From positions 1 through 64,000 of the forward strand of contig NZ_JAPDMX010000001.1 in the NCBI RefSeq assembly GCF_025971955.1: DNA of 64,000 nucleotides. Reading direction: 5' to 3'. Each line of letters opens with the position of its first letter. Position 1 is the first letter of the stretch. Position numbers and translations under genes: made by a program. The notes beneath the pieces are model-generated. The model was not told the origin of the DNA. It ran no database searches and saw only the letters and a list, made by a program, of their open reading frames with translations. Below are positions 26,179 through 35,104 of this stretch, piece by piece. This DNA comes from Shewanella subflava (lineage in GTDB: Bacteria; Pseudomonadota; Gammaproteobacteria; Enterobacterales; Shewanellaceae).

Positions 26179-27935
26179 AACCCAAGTTAAAGATGCGTTT
26201 AGGTGATCTTTTAGTTCAAGAACAGATTATTTCAGAACAGCAACTGCAGCAGGCACTGTCTGAACAGCGTAATACAGGTAAAAAGCTCGGCCGTACGTTA
26301 ATTGATTTACATAGTATCAGTGAAAATCAGTTATTGAAGTTTTTATCGCAACAGCTAAATTTGCCATTTTTAGATATTAGCCGTCGTCCGATTACCCCTG
26401 AGGTCGTCAACATATTACCTGAAGTGCAAGCACGCAGACATCGGGCCTTAGTGGTAGAAAGCGATAACGATAGTGTGCTGGTGGCCATGAGTGATCCTGC
26501 AGACTTGCAGGCCATTGATAACTTAGAAGTACTTGTTGCACCTAAGCAGTTAAAAATTGCGGTCGCCCCAGAGCAACAGTTATTAGACGCTTTTGATAAT
26601 CTGTACCGCCGTACCGATCAAATAGCTCAAATCGCCGGTAAATTAGAAGAAGAATACGCCGCAGACGATATGTTTGATTTGGCGAATTTGACCCAAGGTG
26701 ACAGCGATAACGAAACAACAGTGGTCAAGTTACTGCAATCTATTTTTGAAGATGCCGTACAAATGCGCGCATCGGATATTCATATTGAACCCGGTGAAAA
26801 AGTGTTACGTATCAGGCAACGTGTTGATGGCCAATTGCATGAAAACACCTTGAATGAAGTCAATATTGCTTCGGCTTTAGTGTTGCGCTTGAAGTTAATG
26901 TCCGGTTTAGATATTTCAGAAAAGCGTTTACCCCAGGATGGCCGTTTTCATATTGAAGTTAAAGGCCATAAAATTGATGTGCGTATGTCGACAATGCCCA
27001 TTTATCATGGTGAGTCAGTGGTAATGCGTTTGTTAGATCAAACCGCAGGTTTACGTACCTTAGATGAAACGGGCATGCCGCCGCATATCGTTGCCCGCAT
27101 TCGTAAACAGATTAAGCGTCCCCATGGCATGTTGCTGGTAACAGGTCCAACAGGTAGTGGTAAAACCACGACCTTGTACGGTATTTTAAGTGAGTTAAAT
27201 ACCGCTGATCGCAAAATTATTACCGTTGAAGACCCGGTTGAATATCAGTTACCCCGCATTAACCAAGTGCAAGTAAACCATAAAATTGGCTTAAACTTTT
27301 CCAACGTTTTACGCACCACCTTGCGTCAAGACCCCGACATTATCATGGTAGGGGAAATGCGCGATCAGGAAACCGTAGAGATTGGTTTACGAGGTGCGTT
27401 AACGGGTCACTTTGTATTATCGACCTTGCACACCAACGATGCGGTAACCAGTGCACTGCGGTTGCTGGATATGGGTGCAGCCAGTTATCTGGTTGCCAGT
27501 GCGCTGCGCGTGATCATTGCCCAGCGTCTAGTGCGTCGTGTTTGTCATAATTGCAGCGTTGATTACCAATTAACCGCGGCCGAAACCGGTTGGTTAAAAA
27601 GTGTTTCAAAAGAAGACTTTTCCCAAGCTACATTTAAAATTGGTACGGGGTGTCAGAGCTGTAATGGTTCAGGTTATCGTGGCCGAATTGGTATCTTTGA
27701 AATATTAGAACTTGATGAAAGCATGATTGATGCTATGCGCACTGGCAACCCACAAGACTTTGCCCGTGCAGCCCTAAAAAGTCCTAATTTTGTGCCATTA
27801 GCAAAATCGGCAATGGAATACCTGTTCCAGGGCACAACAACCATTGAAGAAGTGTCTAGGCTAGTAGAAGATGTCACTGAATCTTCCATTCCTTTATCAC
27901 AAGATGTGATAAGTCAACAAACGATTGAGGCGTAA
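26175..27935 (+). CDS. mshE: MSHA pilus extension ATPase MshE (GspE/PilB-like)
   Basis: 586 residues, the cytoplasmic hexameric ATPase that powers pilin polymerisation. The N-terminal MshEN domain has two tandem motifs, RLGDLLVQEQIISEQQLQQA (residues 8-27) and KLGRTLIDLHSISENQLLKF. This is the architecture known to bind cyclic di-GMP. The core has Walker A GPTGSGKTTT near 325, an Asp box near 350 and Walker B IIMVGEMRDQET near 390. A four-Cys zinc knuckle (CHNCS, CQSCNGSG) lies near 460-500. It is coupled to mshN by ATGA and followed two bases later by mshG. Confidence 0.96.
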   Translation: MKPKLKMRLGDLLVQEQIISEQQLQQALSEQRNTGKKLGRTLIDLHSISENQLLKFLSQQLNLPFLDISRRPITPEVVNILPEVQARRHRALVVESDNDSVLVAMSDPADLQAIDNLEVLVAPKQLKIAVAPEQQLLDAFDNLYRRTDQIAQIAGKLEEEYAADDMFDLANLTQGDSDNETTVVKLLQSIFEDAVQMRASDIHIEPGEKVLRIRQRVDGQLHENTLNEVNIASALVLRLKLMSGLDISEKRLPQDGRFHIEVKGHKIDVRMSTMPIYHGESVVMRLLDQTAGLRTLDETGMPPHIVARIRKQIKRPHGMLLVTGPTGSGKTTTLYGILSELNTADRKIITVEDPVEYQLPRINQVQVNHKIGLNFSNVLRTTLRQDPDIIMVGEMRDQETVEIGLRGALTGHFVLSTLHTNDAVTSALRLLDMGAASYLVASALRVIIAQRLVRRVCHNCSVDYQLTAAETGWLKSVSKEDFSQATFKIGTGCQSCNGSGYRGRIGIFEILELDESMIDAMRTGNPQDFARAALKSPNFVPLAKSAMEYLFQGTTTIEEVSRLVEDVTESSIPLSQDVISQQTIEA

Positions 27936-27937
27936 CT

Positions 27938-29152
27938 ATGCCCATTTATTATTATCGAGGTCGAAATGCGCAAGGTCAGGCTGTGACCGCGCAACTAGAT
28001 GCTGCGGATGAAAACTCCGCTGCCGATGCCTTGATGAGCCGTGGCATTATTCCGCTTGAATTAAGAGAAGTTAAACCGGCAAAAACGTTTTCATGGGGGA
28101 GCTTGTTTGGCAGCAAAGTGTCGTTAGAAGAATTACAGATATTTAGCCGGCAAATGTATTCATTAACCCGCTCAGGTATTCCTATTCTTCGGGCGATTGC
28201 AGGCCTGTCTGAAACAACCCATTCAATGAGAATGAAGCAGGCGCTGGATGATATTTCAACCCAGTTAACAGCGGGTAGACCGCTGTCATCAGCAATGAAC
28301 CAACATCCTGATGTGTTTGATTCGTTATTTATCTCTATGGTGCATGTGGGGGAAAATACCGGTAAATTGGAAGATGCTTTTATTCAGTTGTCTGGCTATA
28401 TTGAAAGGGAGCAAGAAACCCGCCGCCGGATTAAGTCGGCCATGCGATACCCGATTTTTGTGTTAATAGCGATCGCCCTTGCCATGGTGATTTTGAATAT
28501 TATGGTGATCCCTAAGTTTGCCGCGATGTTTTCCCGTTTTGGTGCCGAGCTTCCCTGGGCCACTAAAATCCTGATTGCTACCTCAGATCTGTTTGTTAAT
28601 TTTTGGCCGCATATGCTGGTGGGACTTATCGGTATGATTGTGGGTATTCGTTATTGGTTGCACAGTGAAAAAGGTGAAAAGACCTGGGATCGCTGGAAAT
28701 TACATATTCCTGCAGTAGGCTCAATTATTGAGCGTTCAACCCTATCACGTTATTGCCGCAGCTTTTCAATGATGTTAAGTGCGGGTGTTCCTATGACGCA
28801 GGCATTAAGCTTAGTGGCTGACGCAGTAGACAATGCTTACATGCATGACAAAATTGTGGCGATGCGCCGTGGTATTGAGTCTGGTGAGTCAATGTTAAGG
28901 GTCTCTAATCAAAGCAAATTATTTACCCCGTTAGTTTTACAAATGGTGGCAGTAGGTGAAGAAACAGGACAAATTGATCAATTATTAACGGATGCTGCAG
29001 ATTTTTACGAAGGTGAGGTCGATTATGATTTGAAAAATCTTACTGCCAAGTTAGAACCGATTCTGATTGGCTTTGTCGCTTGTATTGTGCTGATTTTGGC
29101 GTTAGGCATTTATCTTCCGATGTGGGATATGTTAAATGTGGTCAAGGGGTAG
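27938..29152 (+). CDS. mshG: MSHA inner-membrane platform protein MshG (GspF/PilC-like)
   Basis: 404 residues. Two GspF repeats (about 70-190 and 270-395), each with FSRQMYSLTRSGIPIL or YCRSFSMMLSAGVPMT type openings, and three membrane segments (about 168-190, 218-240, 373-397). It anchors the extension ATPase and adds pilin to the pilus base. It starts two bases after mshE. Confidence 0.96.
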   Translation: MPIYYYRGRNAQGQAVTAQLDAADENSAADALMSRGIIPLELREVKPAKTFSWGSLFGSKVSLEELQIFSRQMYSLTRSGIPILRAIAGLSETTHSMRMKQALDDISTQLTAGRPLSSAMNQHPDVFDSLFISMVHVGENTGKLEDAFIQLSGYIEREQETRRRIKSAMRYPIFVLIAIALAMVILNIMVIPKFAAMFSRFGAELPWATKILIATSDLFVNFWPHMLVGLIGMIVGIRYWLHSEKGEKTWDRWKLHIPAVGSIIERSTLSRYCRSFSMMLSAGVPMTQALSLVADAVDNAYMHDKIVAMRRGIESGESMLRVSNQSKLFTPLVLQMVAVGEETGQIDQLLTDAADFYEGEVDYDLKNLTAKLEPILIGFVACIVLILALGIYLPMWDMLNVVKG

Positions 29153-29185
29153 ATTGTTGAACACATTATGCCTTAAGGCCCCATT

Positions 29186-29761
29186 ATGCTAAAGCAACAA
29201 CAGGCAGAAGGTGATCTGATTAAGGTCTATGGACGGATGATCGCCATTGGTGTTTTTTTATTAATTTTGGCGATGTTGGGTTTGAGGCATTTTAATTCAA
29301 TTCCCAGTATGACAGGTAAAAGTTTAGCGCTTGAACATAATCGACTGTTGAATATAACCGCCATGATAAAAAGCCAATGGTTGTCTACGGGCAGACCAAA
29401 GCGCTTACTGCTTAATTGGGAGAGTATGGCACCAGATGTGCATACCAACAATCAGGCAGAAACGTCAGATTCTGGGCAGTTACTATTACAAGCAACAGAT
29501 GAGCTAGATGCTCAGTTGGTGGCAACCGGTAACTGGATTAGCTTATCTGATAAAGGTTGGCCGTTGATTAACAGTTTAGATGTCAGTGGTTGTAAGCGCT
29601 TATGGTATCAATTACTGGCCACACAACTTAATGATATTGATGTAAGTTACGATGCTGACACCAGTGTCTGCCGTTACTTGGCAGAGGATTCCACCAGTAT
29701 CAGTTATCAATTTTCTACGGGAAGGATACTTTTTTTCCAAGCCGATAATATAAAAGGCTAA
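29186..29761 (+). CDS. mshF: MSHA biogenesis protein MshF
   Basis: 191 residues. A single N-terminal membrane segment (about 18-37; MIAIGVFLLILAMLGLRHF) is followed by a periplasmic/extracytoplasmic domain with two Cys (SGCKRLWYQ and TSVCRYL) that may pair. No catalytic motif is seen. The name follows its position between mshG and mshB; function in MSHA assembly is inferred from the operon. Confidence 0.75.
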   Translation: MLKQQQAEGDLIKVYGRMIAIGVFLLILAMLGLRHFNSIPSMTGKSLALEHNRLLNITAMIKSQWLSTGRPKRLLLNWESMAPDVHTNNQAETSDSGQLLLQATDELDAQLVATGNWISLSDKGWPLINSLDVSGCKRLWYQLLATQLNDIDVSYDADTSVCRYLAEDSTSISYQFSTGRILFFQADNIKG

Positions 29762-29873
29762 ATAAATTTTAGCAAATACCAATAAGCTGCTAATATTAGT
29801 AGATATATACGAAAATTAGTGCGATGCTAATTTTCAGGTGAAATAGTGGGACAATTGAAAGAGTGCATAACTT

Positions 29874-30479
29874 ATGAAGTTGAATCAAAAAGGCTTTTCT
29901 TTAATCGAGCTGGTGATCGTAATTGTGATCCTCGGATTACTTGCCGCAACCGCGATTCCACGTTTTTTAAACGTAACTGATGATGCTGAAAACGCCAGTG
30001 TAGATGGTGTTTCAGGTGGTTTAGCCACAGCAGTAGGTTTTGTAAGAGCACAATGGGAAGTTGATGGTCGCCGTAATACCTCGGTGATATTAGACGGTAC
30101 CAGTGTTTCGCTCGATACTCGTTTCGGTTTCCCAACGGGTGTGAGCAATACCGATGTGACCGCTATGACAGATCTAACATGTCAGGAAGTATTCAACAGT
30201 GTATTGCAAAGTGCACCCCGTAATGTACTTTATACTCAGGATGCTCGTGACCAACGTTATACTGTTAGGGTACTAGATAATGTCGGTGGTTCTGCTACGG
30301 GAATTAACGGCGTGAATGTAACGGGTATAGACTTGTGTGTTTACCATCAAATCGCATCGTTAACTGTCGATCAGACTTCAGGAATAGCCACACCGGCGCC
30401 TGATTTAACCACAAGTGGGGCCAAAGGCGTGACCTATAACCCAGGGACAGGACAAGTTCTGTCATTCACTAACAACTAA
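29874..30479 (+). CDS. mshB: MSHA minor pilin MshB
   Basis: 201 residues, a type IV prepilin. The leader is MKLNQKG, cleaved before FSLIELVIVIVILGLLAATA, with Glu5 of the mature protein present. A globular domain follows with two Cys (DLTCQEVF and IDLCVYHQ). It precedes the major pilins, and MshB-type pilins probably help prime the fibre. 112 bases separate it from mshF, enough for an internal promoter, though I cannot assign one. Confidence 0.9.
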   Translation: MKLNQKGFSLIELVIVIVILGLLAATAIPRFLNVTDDAENASVDGVSGGLATAVGFVRAQWEVDGRRNTSVILDGTSVSLDTRFGFPTGVSNTDVTAMTDLTCQEVFNSVLQSAPRNVLYTQDARDQRYTVRVLDNVGGSATGINGVNVTGIDLCVYHQIASLTVDQTSGIATPAPDLTTSGAKGVTYNPGTGQVLSFTNN

Positions 30480-30555
30480 TTCAATTTTGACTGTTGTTTT
30501 ATATTTTCAATCTAACAGCAGTTAAGCGGATGTTTATTTTTTAAAAGAGGTTTAT

Positions 30556-31083
30556 ATGCAAAAAGTTATGCAAAAACAACAAGGTTTTACCCTAATTGAA
30601 TTAGTGGTTGTGATCATTATTCTGGGTATTTTAGCGGTAACGGCTGCGCCTAAGTTTATTAATTTACAAGGTGATGCGCGCGTGTCTGCTCTAGCGGGTA
30701 TGAAAGCAGCAATTCAAGGTGCCAATACGCTGGTTTATTCTAAAGCCGCTTTGGCGGGTAAAGAAAAAGCGGCCTCTCAAACTGTAACGATTGGTGGTAC
30801 AACAGCCGCTCCAGTCACTATTACAACTCAGTACGGTTATACTAATGCGCTTAAAGTAGATTTAGAGAAAGCATTAGACGTTGTTTTTGATGCTGGCACA
30901 AATGGTGCGCCAACAAATGCAGCAGGCACTGCTGAGTGGATTATTCAGGAAAATGCAGGTACACCTAAGACTGTTGATATTTGGCAAAAAGGTGCACCAG
31001 CGGCATGTAAATTAACCTATACAGAAGCGACTGCAACAGTGCTTCCAAAATACGTTGCAGAAGCAGATGCAACTAAGTGTTAA
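30556..31083 (+). CDS. mshA: MSHA major pilin, copy 1
   Basis: 175 residues. The prepilin leader ends KQQG before [20 protein letters not shown], with Glu5 present. ATG 30556 is preceded by AAAAGAGG; an internal ATG at 30568 matches the start used in copy 3. The first 60 or so mature residues are nearly identical to copies 2 and 3, while the rest diverges. Two Cys (PAACKLTY and the last residue) bracket a 25-residue span, the disulfide-bounded D-region of type IV pilins. It is followed at once by its own terminator. Which copy is the dominant subunit cannot be told from sequence. Confidence 0.93.
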   Translation: MQKVMQKQQGFTLIELVVVIIILGILAVTAAPKFINLQGDARVSALAGMKAAIQGANTLVYSKAALAGKEKAASQTVTIGGTTAAPVTITTQYGYTNALKVDLEKALDVVFDAGTNGAPTNAAGTAEWIIQENAGTPKTVDIWQKGAPAACKLTYTEATATVLPKYVAEADATKC

Positions 31084-31097
31084 TTTTAAATTTTAAC

Positions 31098-31124
31098 AAA
31101 AGCCTGCATTTCGCAGGCTTTTTT
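31098..31124 (+). terminator. Terminator after mshA copy 1
   Basis: AAAAGCCTGC (31098-31107), a five-base loop and GCAGGCTT followed by further T, 14 bases after the stop. It would cut off most readthrough into the next pilin gene. Confidence 0.9.
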
Positions 31125-31208
31125 ATGTTTGCAATATTGTAATAACGTTAAGTAAATTCTGCTTTTGATGATGTAAAGGGTAGCTGGTCGAATTAATTGG
31201 GGGTATTT

Positions 31209-31727
31209 ATGAAAACTCAACAAGGCTTTACCTTAATTGAATTGGTTGTGGTGATAATTATTTTAGGCATTTTAGCTGTTACTGCTGCCCCCAAATTTAT
31301 TAACCTTCAAGGTGATGCAAGAGTATCTGCACTAGCAGGGATGCAGGCAGCACTGAAAGGTGCCAATTCACTGGTTTATTCTAAAGCAGCAATTGCAGGT
31401 AAAGAAAAAGCTGATGACACAACGTTAGACATTGGTGCTGCAAATGATGTACGCATTGAATATGGATATTTAAGTGCAGATATTCAATCTTTGACTGATG
31501 CATTGGAGGCTGAATTTGATGATATTACTAATCCAACAGGTAATGGCGATTGGCTTATTGCGCAGTTTGGCGCCCCACCAGGAGGGACTGTTGTCATTTG
31601 GCAGCGCGGTGCTCCATCGCCACTGGATGTTGGTCTAGCCGACTCTTGTATATTGTTTTACACAAGTGCTTTAGCTGTGGGTGAGCTACCCTCCTATGAT
31701 ATAGAGACAGACCCAAGTAAGTGTTAA
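31209..31727 (+). CDS. mshA: MSHA major pilin, copy 2
   Basis: 172 residues from ATG 31209 (MKTQQG leader; a TTG at 31197 is in frame but unlikely, and GGGGG at 31199-31203 serves as SD). The mature N-terminus [20 protein letters not shown] matches copies 1 and 3. The globular half is different: a 26-residue Cys-Cys span from DSCILFY to the terminal Cys. It has its own terminator. Paralogue or variant subunit. Confidence 0.92.
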   Translation: MKTQQGFTLIELVVVIIILGILAVTAAPKFINLQGDARVSALAGMQAALKGANSLVYSKAAIAGKEKADDTTLDIGAANDVRIEYGYLSADIQSLTDALEAEFDDITNPTGNGDWLIAQFGAPPGGTVVIWQRGAPSPLDVGLADSCILFYTSALAVGELPSYDIETDPSKC

Positions 31728-31753
31728 TAATCATTAACCAGTCATTTTCATCT

Positions 31754-31777
31754 AAGCCTGCATCTTGCAGGCTTTTT
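31754..31777 (+). terminator. Terminator after mshA copy 2
   Basis: AAGCCTGCA, three-base loop, TGCAGGCTT and TTT, 26 bases after the stop. The stem is almost the same as that behind copy 1, so the terminator was probably duplicated with the gene. Confidence 0.9.
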
Positions 31778-32102
31778 CGTGATTAAGCTCTTATCTGCCA
31801 CTCTTTACAAATAACCTTAGCTAGAAGCTCAGAACAGCTAATTTTTAGCGAACAATATGTTGTTAAATATCTGTTTTAATTATGGTTGATACAAACTGAT
31901 ACCGAGTTATGCAAGACAGAAAATTGACTAAGTGAGATAATTGACGCCCTTGTTAGGTAAAGGTTGTTTATTTAACAAATCTCGCCGTTAAGGATTAACG
32001 CGAGAACATTGCTTAGCCACTTACCTTGCTTTACTAAAATGCAGCAAGTTTGGAATACATAGGCATCCATATTTTATATTGTCGTATCTATAGGTCGTAT
32101 TT
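31778..32102. other. Intergenic region between mshA copies 2 and 3
   Basis: 325 bases without a gene. It follows a terminator, so it should contain a promoter for copy 3. The best candidate is TTGATA (31886-31891), 16 bases, TATGCA (31908-31913), which is weak. No sigma-54 element was found. Confidence 0.4.
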
Positions 32103-32585
32103 ATGCAAAAACAACAAGGTTTTACCTTAATCGAATTAGTTGTGGTGATTATTATTTTAGGTATTTTAGCGGTTACCGCAGCGCCTAAATTTATCAATTT
32201 ACAGGGCGATGCCCGTGTATCAACATTGCAGGGCATTAAAGCTGCTATTCAAGGTGCAAATACCTTAGTGTATTCCAAAGCGGCATTGGCCGGAGAAGAG
32301 AAACAAGCAGCTACAGATATTAATATAGGGACAGGCCAAAATATTGATATTGTTTACGGTTATATTGCTGCAACCAGTGACGCGATTGTTGAAGCAACCG
32401 ATATTTCACTGACAGAATGGACGTTGGTGGAAGCTACAGGCGAAGTGAAAATTAGCCAAAATGGTGCACCCGATACCTGTTACTTCATTTATAAAGCTGC
32501 TGAAGATGAAGGCAAGCTGCCTACTTATAGTTATGACTTACCTGCTGGAGCAGCTAAAGCATTTCCTGAGCCAGAAGACTGCTAA
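32103..32585 (+). CDS. mshA: MSHA major pilin, copy 3
   Basis: 160 residues; leader MQKQQG, mature start [20 protein letters not shown]. The first 60 mature residues match copies 1 and 2 with a few changes ([11 protein letters not shown]). The C-terminal Cys-Cys span is the longest of the three, about 35 residues (DTCYFIY to EPEDC), although the protein is the shortest. Only a weak SD (AGGT) is seen. A perfect palindrome follows. Confidence 0.92.
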   Translation: MQKQQGFTLIELVVVIIILGILAVTAAPKFINLQGDARVSTLQGIKAAIQGANTLVYSKAALAGEEKQAATDINIGTGQNIDIVYGYIAATSDAIVEATDISLTEWTLVEATGEVKISQNGAPDTCYFIYKAAEDEGKLPTYSYDLPAGAAKAFPEPEDC

Positions 32586-32618
32586 TTAACCCGTTACTAA
32601 TAAGTGACTTATTAAACC

Positions 32619-32645
32619 AATCAAGGCCTTTTAAAGGCCTTGATT
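32619..32645 (+). terminator. Palindrome after mshA copy 3
   Basis: A perfect palindrome of 13-base arms around one T (AATCAAGGCCTTT and complement). The following GATTTAGC is a poor T tract, so it may attenuate rather than stop transcription into mshC. A smaller hairpin (TAATAAG/CTTATTA, 32598-32614) precedes it. Confidence 0.6.
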
Positions 32646-32790
32646 GATTTAGCACCACTTAAAATAAGCTGGTTTGGGGTGAAAGTGGCTTTCACATAAA
32701 TGAACAAATAAGCAGACAAAAGGTTAAAAAATTTGCCATACTATCAGGAGTTAACCGCCGAGATTACGATGAATTAATTAAAAGGATGAC

Positions 32791-33276
32791 ATGAATTTTA
32801 ATCGCTCATCATTAAAGCTAAATGGGTTCAGTTTAGTTGAACTTGTTACCACAATTATTGTTATCGGCATTATTGCGGTTGTTGTTTTACCGCGTTTTTT
32901 TTCTGACTCCAGCTACAGCGCTTATTCACTGCGCAATGAATTTATTTCTGAATTACGTCAAGCTCAATTAAGAGCCCTCAATAATACTGATCAATGCTTT
33001 GATGTGAACGTCACCGCTACAGGCTATCAATTACGCCATTATTCAGCCCGTGCAGGCACCAGTTGTACTAATCTAATTCGTGCAGAAGCCTTGCAAACTT
33101 ATAGTGGTGGGGCATCAGTGAGTTTGACGGCATCAGCTAGCCAATCTTTTACTATTACATTCGACAGTTTAGGTAGGGTGTTATCACCCAGTTGTGCCGG
33201 TATTTGTTTCAATATCAATGCAGACGAAACCTTGCAAGTTGGTGTTGAGTCCGAGGGGTATATTTATGCCCTTTAA
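32791..33276 (+). CDS. mshC: MSHA minor pilin MshC
   Basis: 161 residues, GspH-like prepilin: leader ending KLNG, mature FSLVELVTTIIVIGIIAVVV. Three Cys remain in mature form (DQCFDVN, TSCTNL, SPSCAGICF adds two more). It begins the second half of the locus after a 205-base gap and is translationally linked to mshD by an 11-base overlap. AAAGGA precedes the ATG. Confidence 0.88.
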   Translation: MNFNRSSLKLNGFSLVELVTTIIVIGIIAVVVLPRFFSDSSYSAYSLRNEFISELRQAQLRALNNTDQCFDVNVTATGYQLRHYSARAGTSCTNLIRAEALQTYSGGASVSLTASASQSFTITFDSLGRVLSPSCAGICFNINADETLQVGVESEGYIYAL

Positions 33277-33826
33277 GCCAAACACTTCATGTTATCGGTG
33301 TAAATCAGTGCGCGTCGCTCGGCAGCAATTGGGTTTTTCATTAATTGAGCTTGTGATTGGCATGTTGGTGATCAGTATCGCGATTGTGATGCTAACATCA
33401 ATGTTTTTCCCTCAAGCAGATAGATCGGTTGAGTCGCTTTATCGTATGCGTTCGGCGGAATTAGCCCACTCAGTGATGAATGAGGTTTGGGGTAAACGCT
33501 TCGATCAACAAACTAATCCCAATGGCGGTGTGCCTGCCTGTAATAGTCCATTAGGTTTGCCTTGTTCAACCACAGCCTCCCTAGGCCCAGATGCCGGCGA
33601 AGAGCGTGATGATTATAATGACATTGACGATTATCACGGGCTCACAATTAATTCGTTCATGTTCAACTCAAGCCAAACTTATGCTGCGGTTTACAAAAAC
33701 TTCAACTTAAATGTTAACGTCAGCTATGTTGATGCAACCACTCAGGCGGCGAAGCTCATTACCGTATCTGTAACAACACCTAGTAACGAAGTGATTACTT
33801 ACCAGTCTGTAAGGAGCAATTACTGA
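33266..33826 (+). CDS. mshD: MSHA minor pilin MshD
   Basis: 186 residues from ATG 33266, which has GAGGGG seven bases upstream. The longer frame from 33194 lies wholly within mshC and is rejected. Prepilin leader up to QQLG, then FSLIELVIGMLVISIAIVML, a PilV/GspI-type sequence. It overlaps mshC by 11 bases and touches mshO by one (TGATG). Confidence 0.88.
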   Translation: MPFKPNTSCYRCKSVRVARQQLGFSLIELVIGMLVISIAIVMLTSMFFPQADRSVESLYRMRSAELAHSVMNEVWGKRFDQQTNPNGGVPACNSPLGLPCSTTASLGPDAGEERDDYNDIDDYHGLTINSFMFNSSQTYAAVYKNFNLNVNVSYVDATTQAAKLITVSVTTPSNEVITYQSVRSNY

Positions 33827-34665
33827 TGCCTTATAAGAGTGGAAAAAGTGGCAAGCGATCGCAAGGTTTTACCTTAGTTGAAATGGTCACTGTGATTCTT
33901 ATTCTCGGTATTATTGTGGTGGGCGTTAGCAGCTTTGTGATTTTTGGCACGCGTATTTTTGTTGAGTCCAGTGCGGTGGATCAAGTGTTGAGCCAAAGTC
34001 GATTTGGGGTTGAGCGGATGACAAGGGATATTCGCAGCGCCTTGCCTAATTCAACAAGATTAATCACGGCTACAGATGGAAGTTATCAATGTATAGAGTT
34101 TGTGCCTATTGTGGCAAGTACCTCGTATGTCAGTGCGCCGATAGCACCGGCTGTTGCAAGTAATAGTGTTAGTGCCATTGCAACCAATCAGTCCATTATC
34201 GCCGGACAATGGGCGATGATTTATCCATTAACAGCAGCTGAAATTTATAACCCAACAGGCAGTATTGCCAAACGATTTTTGATAGCAAACGTTGCCACAA
34301 TCGGCAATCAAGTGAATCTGACTTTAGCCGCCTCTGTGCGTTTTACGGAAGACTCACCGCTAAAACGGCTATTTTTTGTTGCTCAGCCAATCAGCTATTG
34401 TGTTGAAAAACGAGCCAATGGCACTTCAGACTTAACTCGATATGCTAACTATGGCTATCGCACTGCACAGCCCGCGCCTTCTATCATGGCGAGTGGGGTA
34501 ATTATGGCGCAAAACATTATTAACAACTTGCTTGTTGAACCGGCAATAGTGTTAACGCCTTCAAGTTTAATAACAAATGCGATAGTGCATATTGAACCTC
34601 GTTTTAGTGTGAATGGCGAATCATTTAAGTATCAACATCAGGTGCAGGTGATCAATGTTCCTTAA
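33826..34665 (+). CDS. mshO: MSHA minor pilin MshO
   Basis: 279 residues, PilW/GspJ-like: leader ending RSQG, mature FTLVEMVTVILILGIIVVGV, then VDQVLSQSRFGVERMTRDIR, typical of PilW-type pilins. It probably joins MshD and MshP in a tip or initiation complex. It overlaps mshP by 11 bases. Confidence 0.88.
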   Translation: MPYKSGKSGKRSQGFTLVEMVTVILILGIIVVGVSSFVIFGTRIFVESSAVDQVLSQSRFGVERMTRDIRSALPNSTRLITATDGSYQCIEFVPIVASTSYVSAPIAPAVASNSVSAIATNQSIIAGQWAMIYPLTAAEIYNPTGSIAKRFLIANVATIGNQVNLTLAASVRFTEDSPLKRLFFVAQPISYCVEKRANGTSDLTRYANYGYRTAQPAPSIMASGVIMAQNIINNLLVEPAIVLTPSSLITNAIVHIEPRFSVNGESFKYQHQVQVINVP

Positions 34666-35104
34666 ATCGTCGATGAAAAGTTCACAAAACGGAAGCGCAC
34701 TAGTGATTGGTATCTTTGTGCTGATCGTGATGTTTATGCTAGCAGGCAGTTTGATCCGCATTGTCGCAGATGGCGATGAGGCTATTTCTATGGAAGTGTG
34801 GGGCGCAAGGGCATTAAACAGTGCCAATAGCGGTGCAGATGCCGCTTTGGCGCAGTTGTTCCCGTTAAATGGTGGCGCAGCAACGTGCGCCAATGTTAGC
34901 CCCACATGGACACCTCCTGCGAATGAAATTGGGTTTCATGGCTGTCGTGTCAATATTACCTGTAGCAGTGCAACGGTTAGCACGCTCACGCAGTATCGAA
35001 TAAACAGTAAAGCGGTTTGTGAAACAGGAGGATGTGGCAGCGATAGCAGCAGTAACTGTTTGAGGGTGCAAAGACAAGTTGAGGTAGAAGCTCGTGGAAA
35101 TTAG
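34655..35104 (+). CDS. mshP: MSHA minor pilin-like protein MshP
   Basis: 149 residues, PilX/GspK-like. An N-terminal hydrophobic segment (SSQNGSALVIGIFVLIVMFMLAG) has the G-S-A-L opening typical of PilX rather than G-F-T-L-I-E. Several Cys (ATCAN, HGCRVNITC, VCETGGCG, NCLRV) occur in the compact globular part. It overlaps mshO by 11 bases and mshQ by 11 bases. Confidence 0.85.
   Translation: MFLKSSMKSSQNGSALVIGIFVLIVMFMLAGSLIRIVADGDEAISMEVWGARALNSANSGADAALAQLFPLNGGAATCANVSPTWTPPANEIGFHGCRVNITCSSATVSTLTQYRINSKAVCETGGCGSDSSSNCLRVQRQVEVEARGN

Noticed and set aside
33194..33265. Extended N-terminus of mshD
   Set aside because: It lies inside mshC, lacks an SD and would put about 25 residues before a normal prepilin leader; ATG 33266 has GAGGGG at good spacing.
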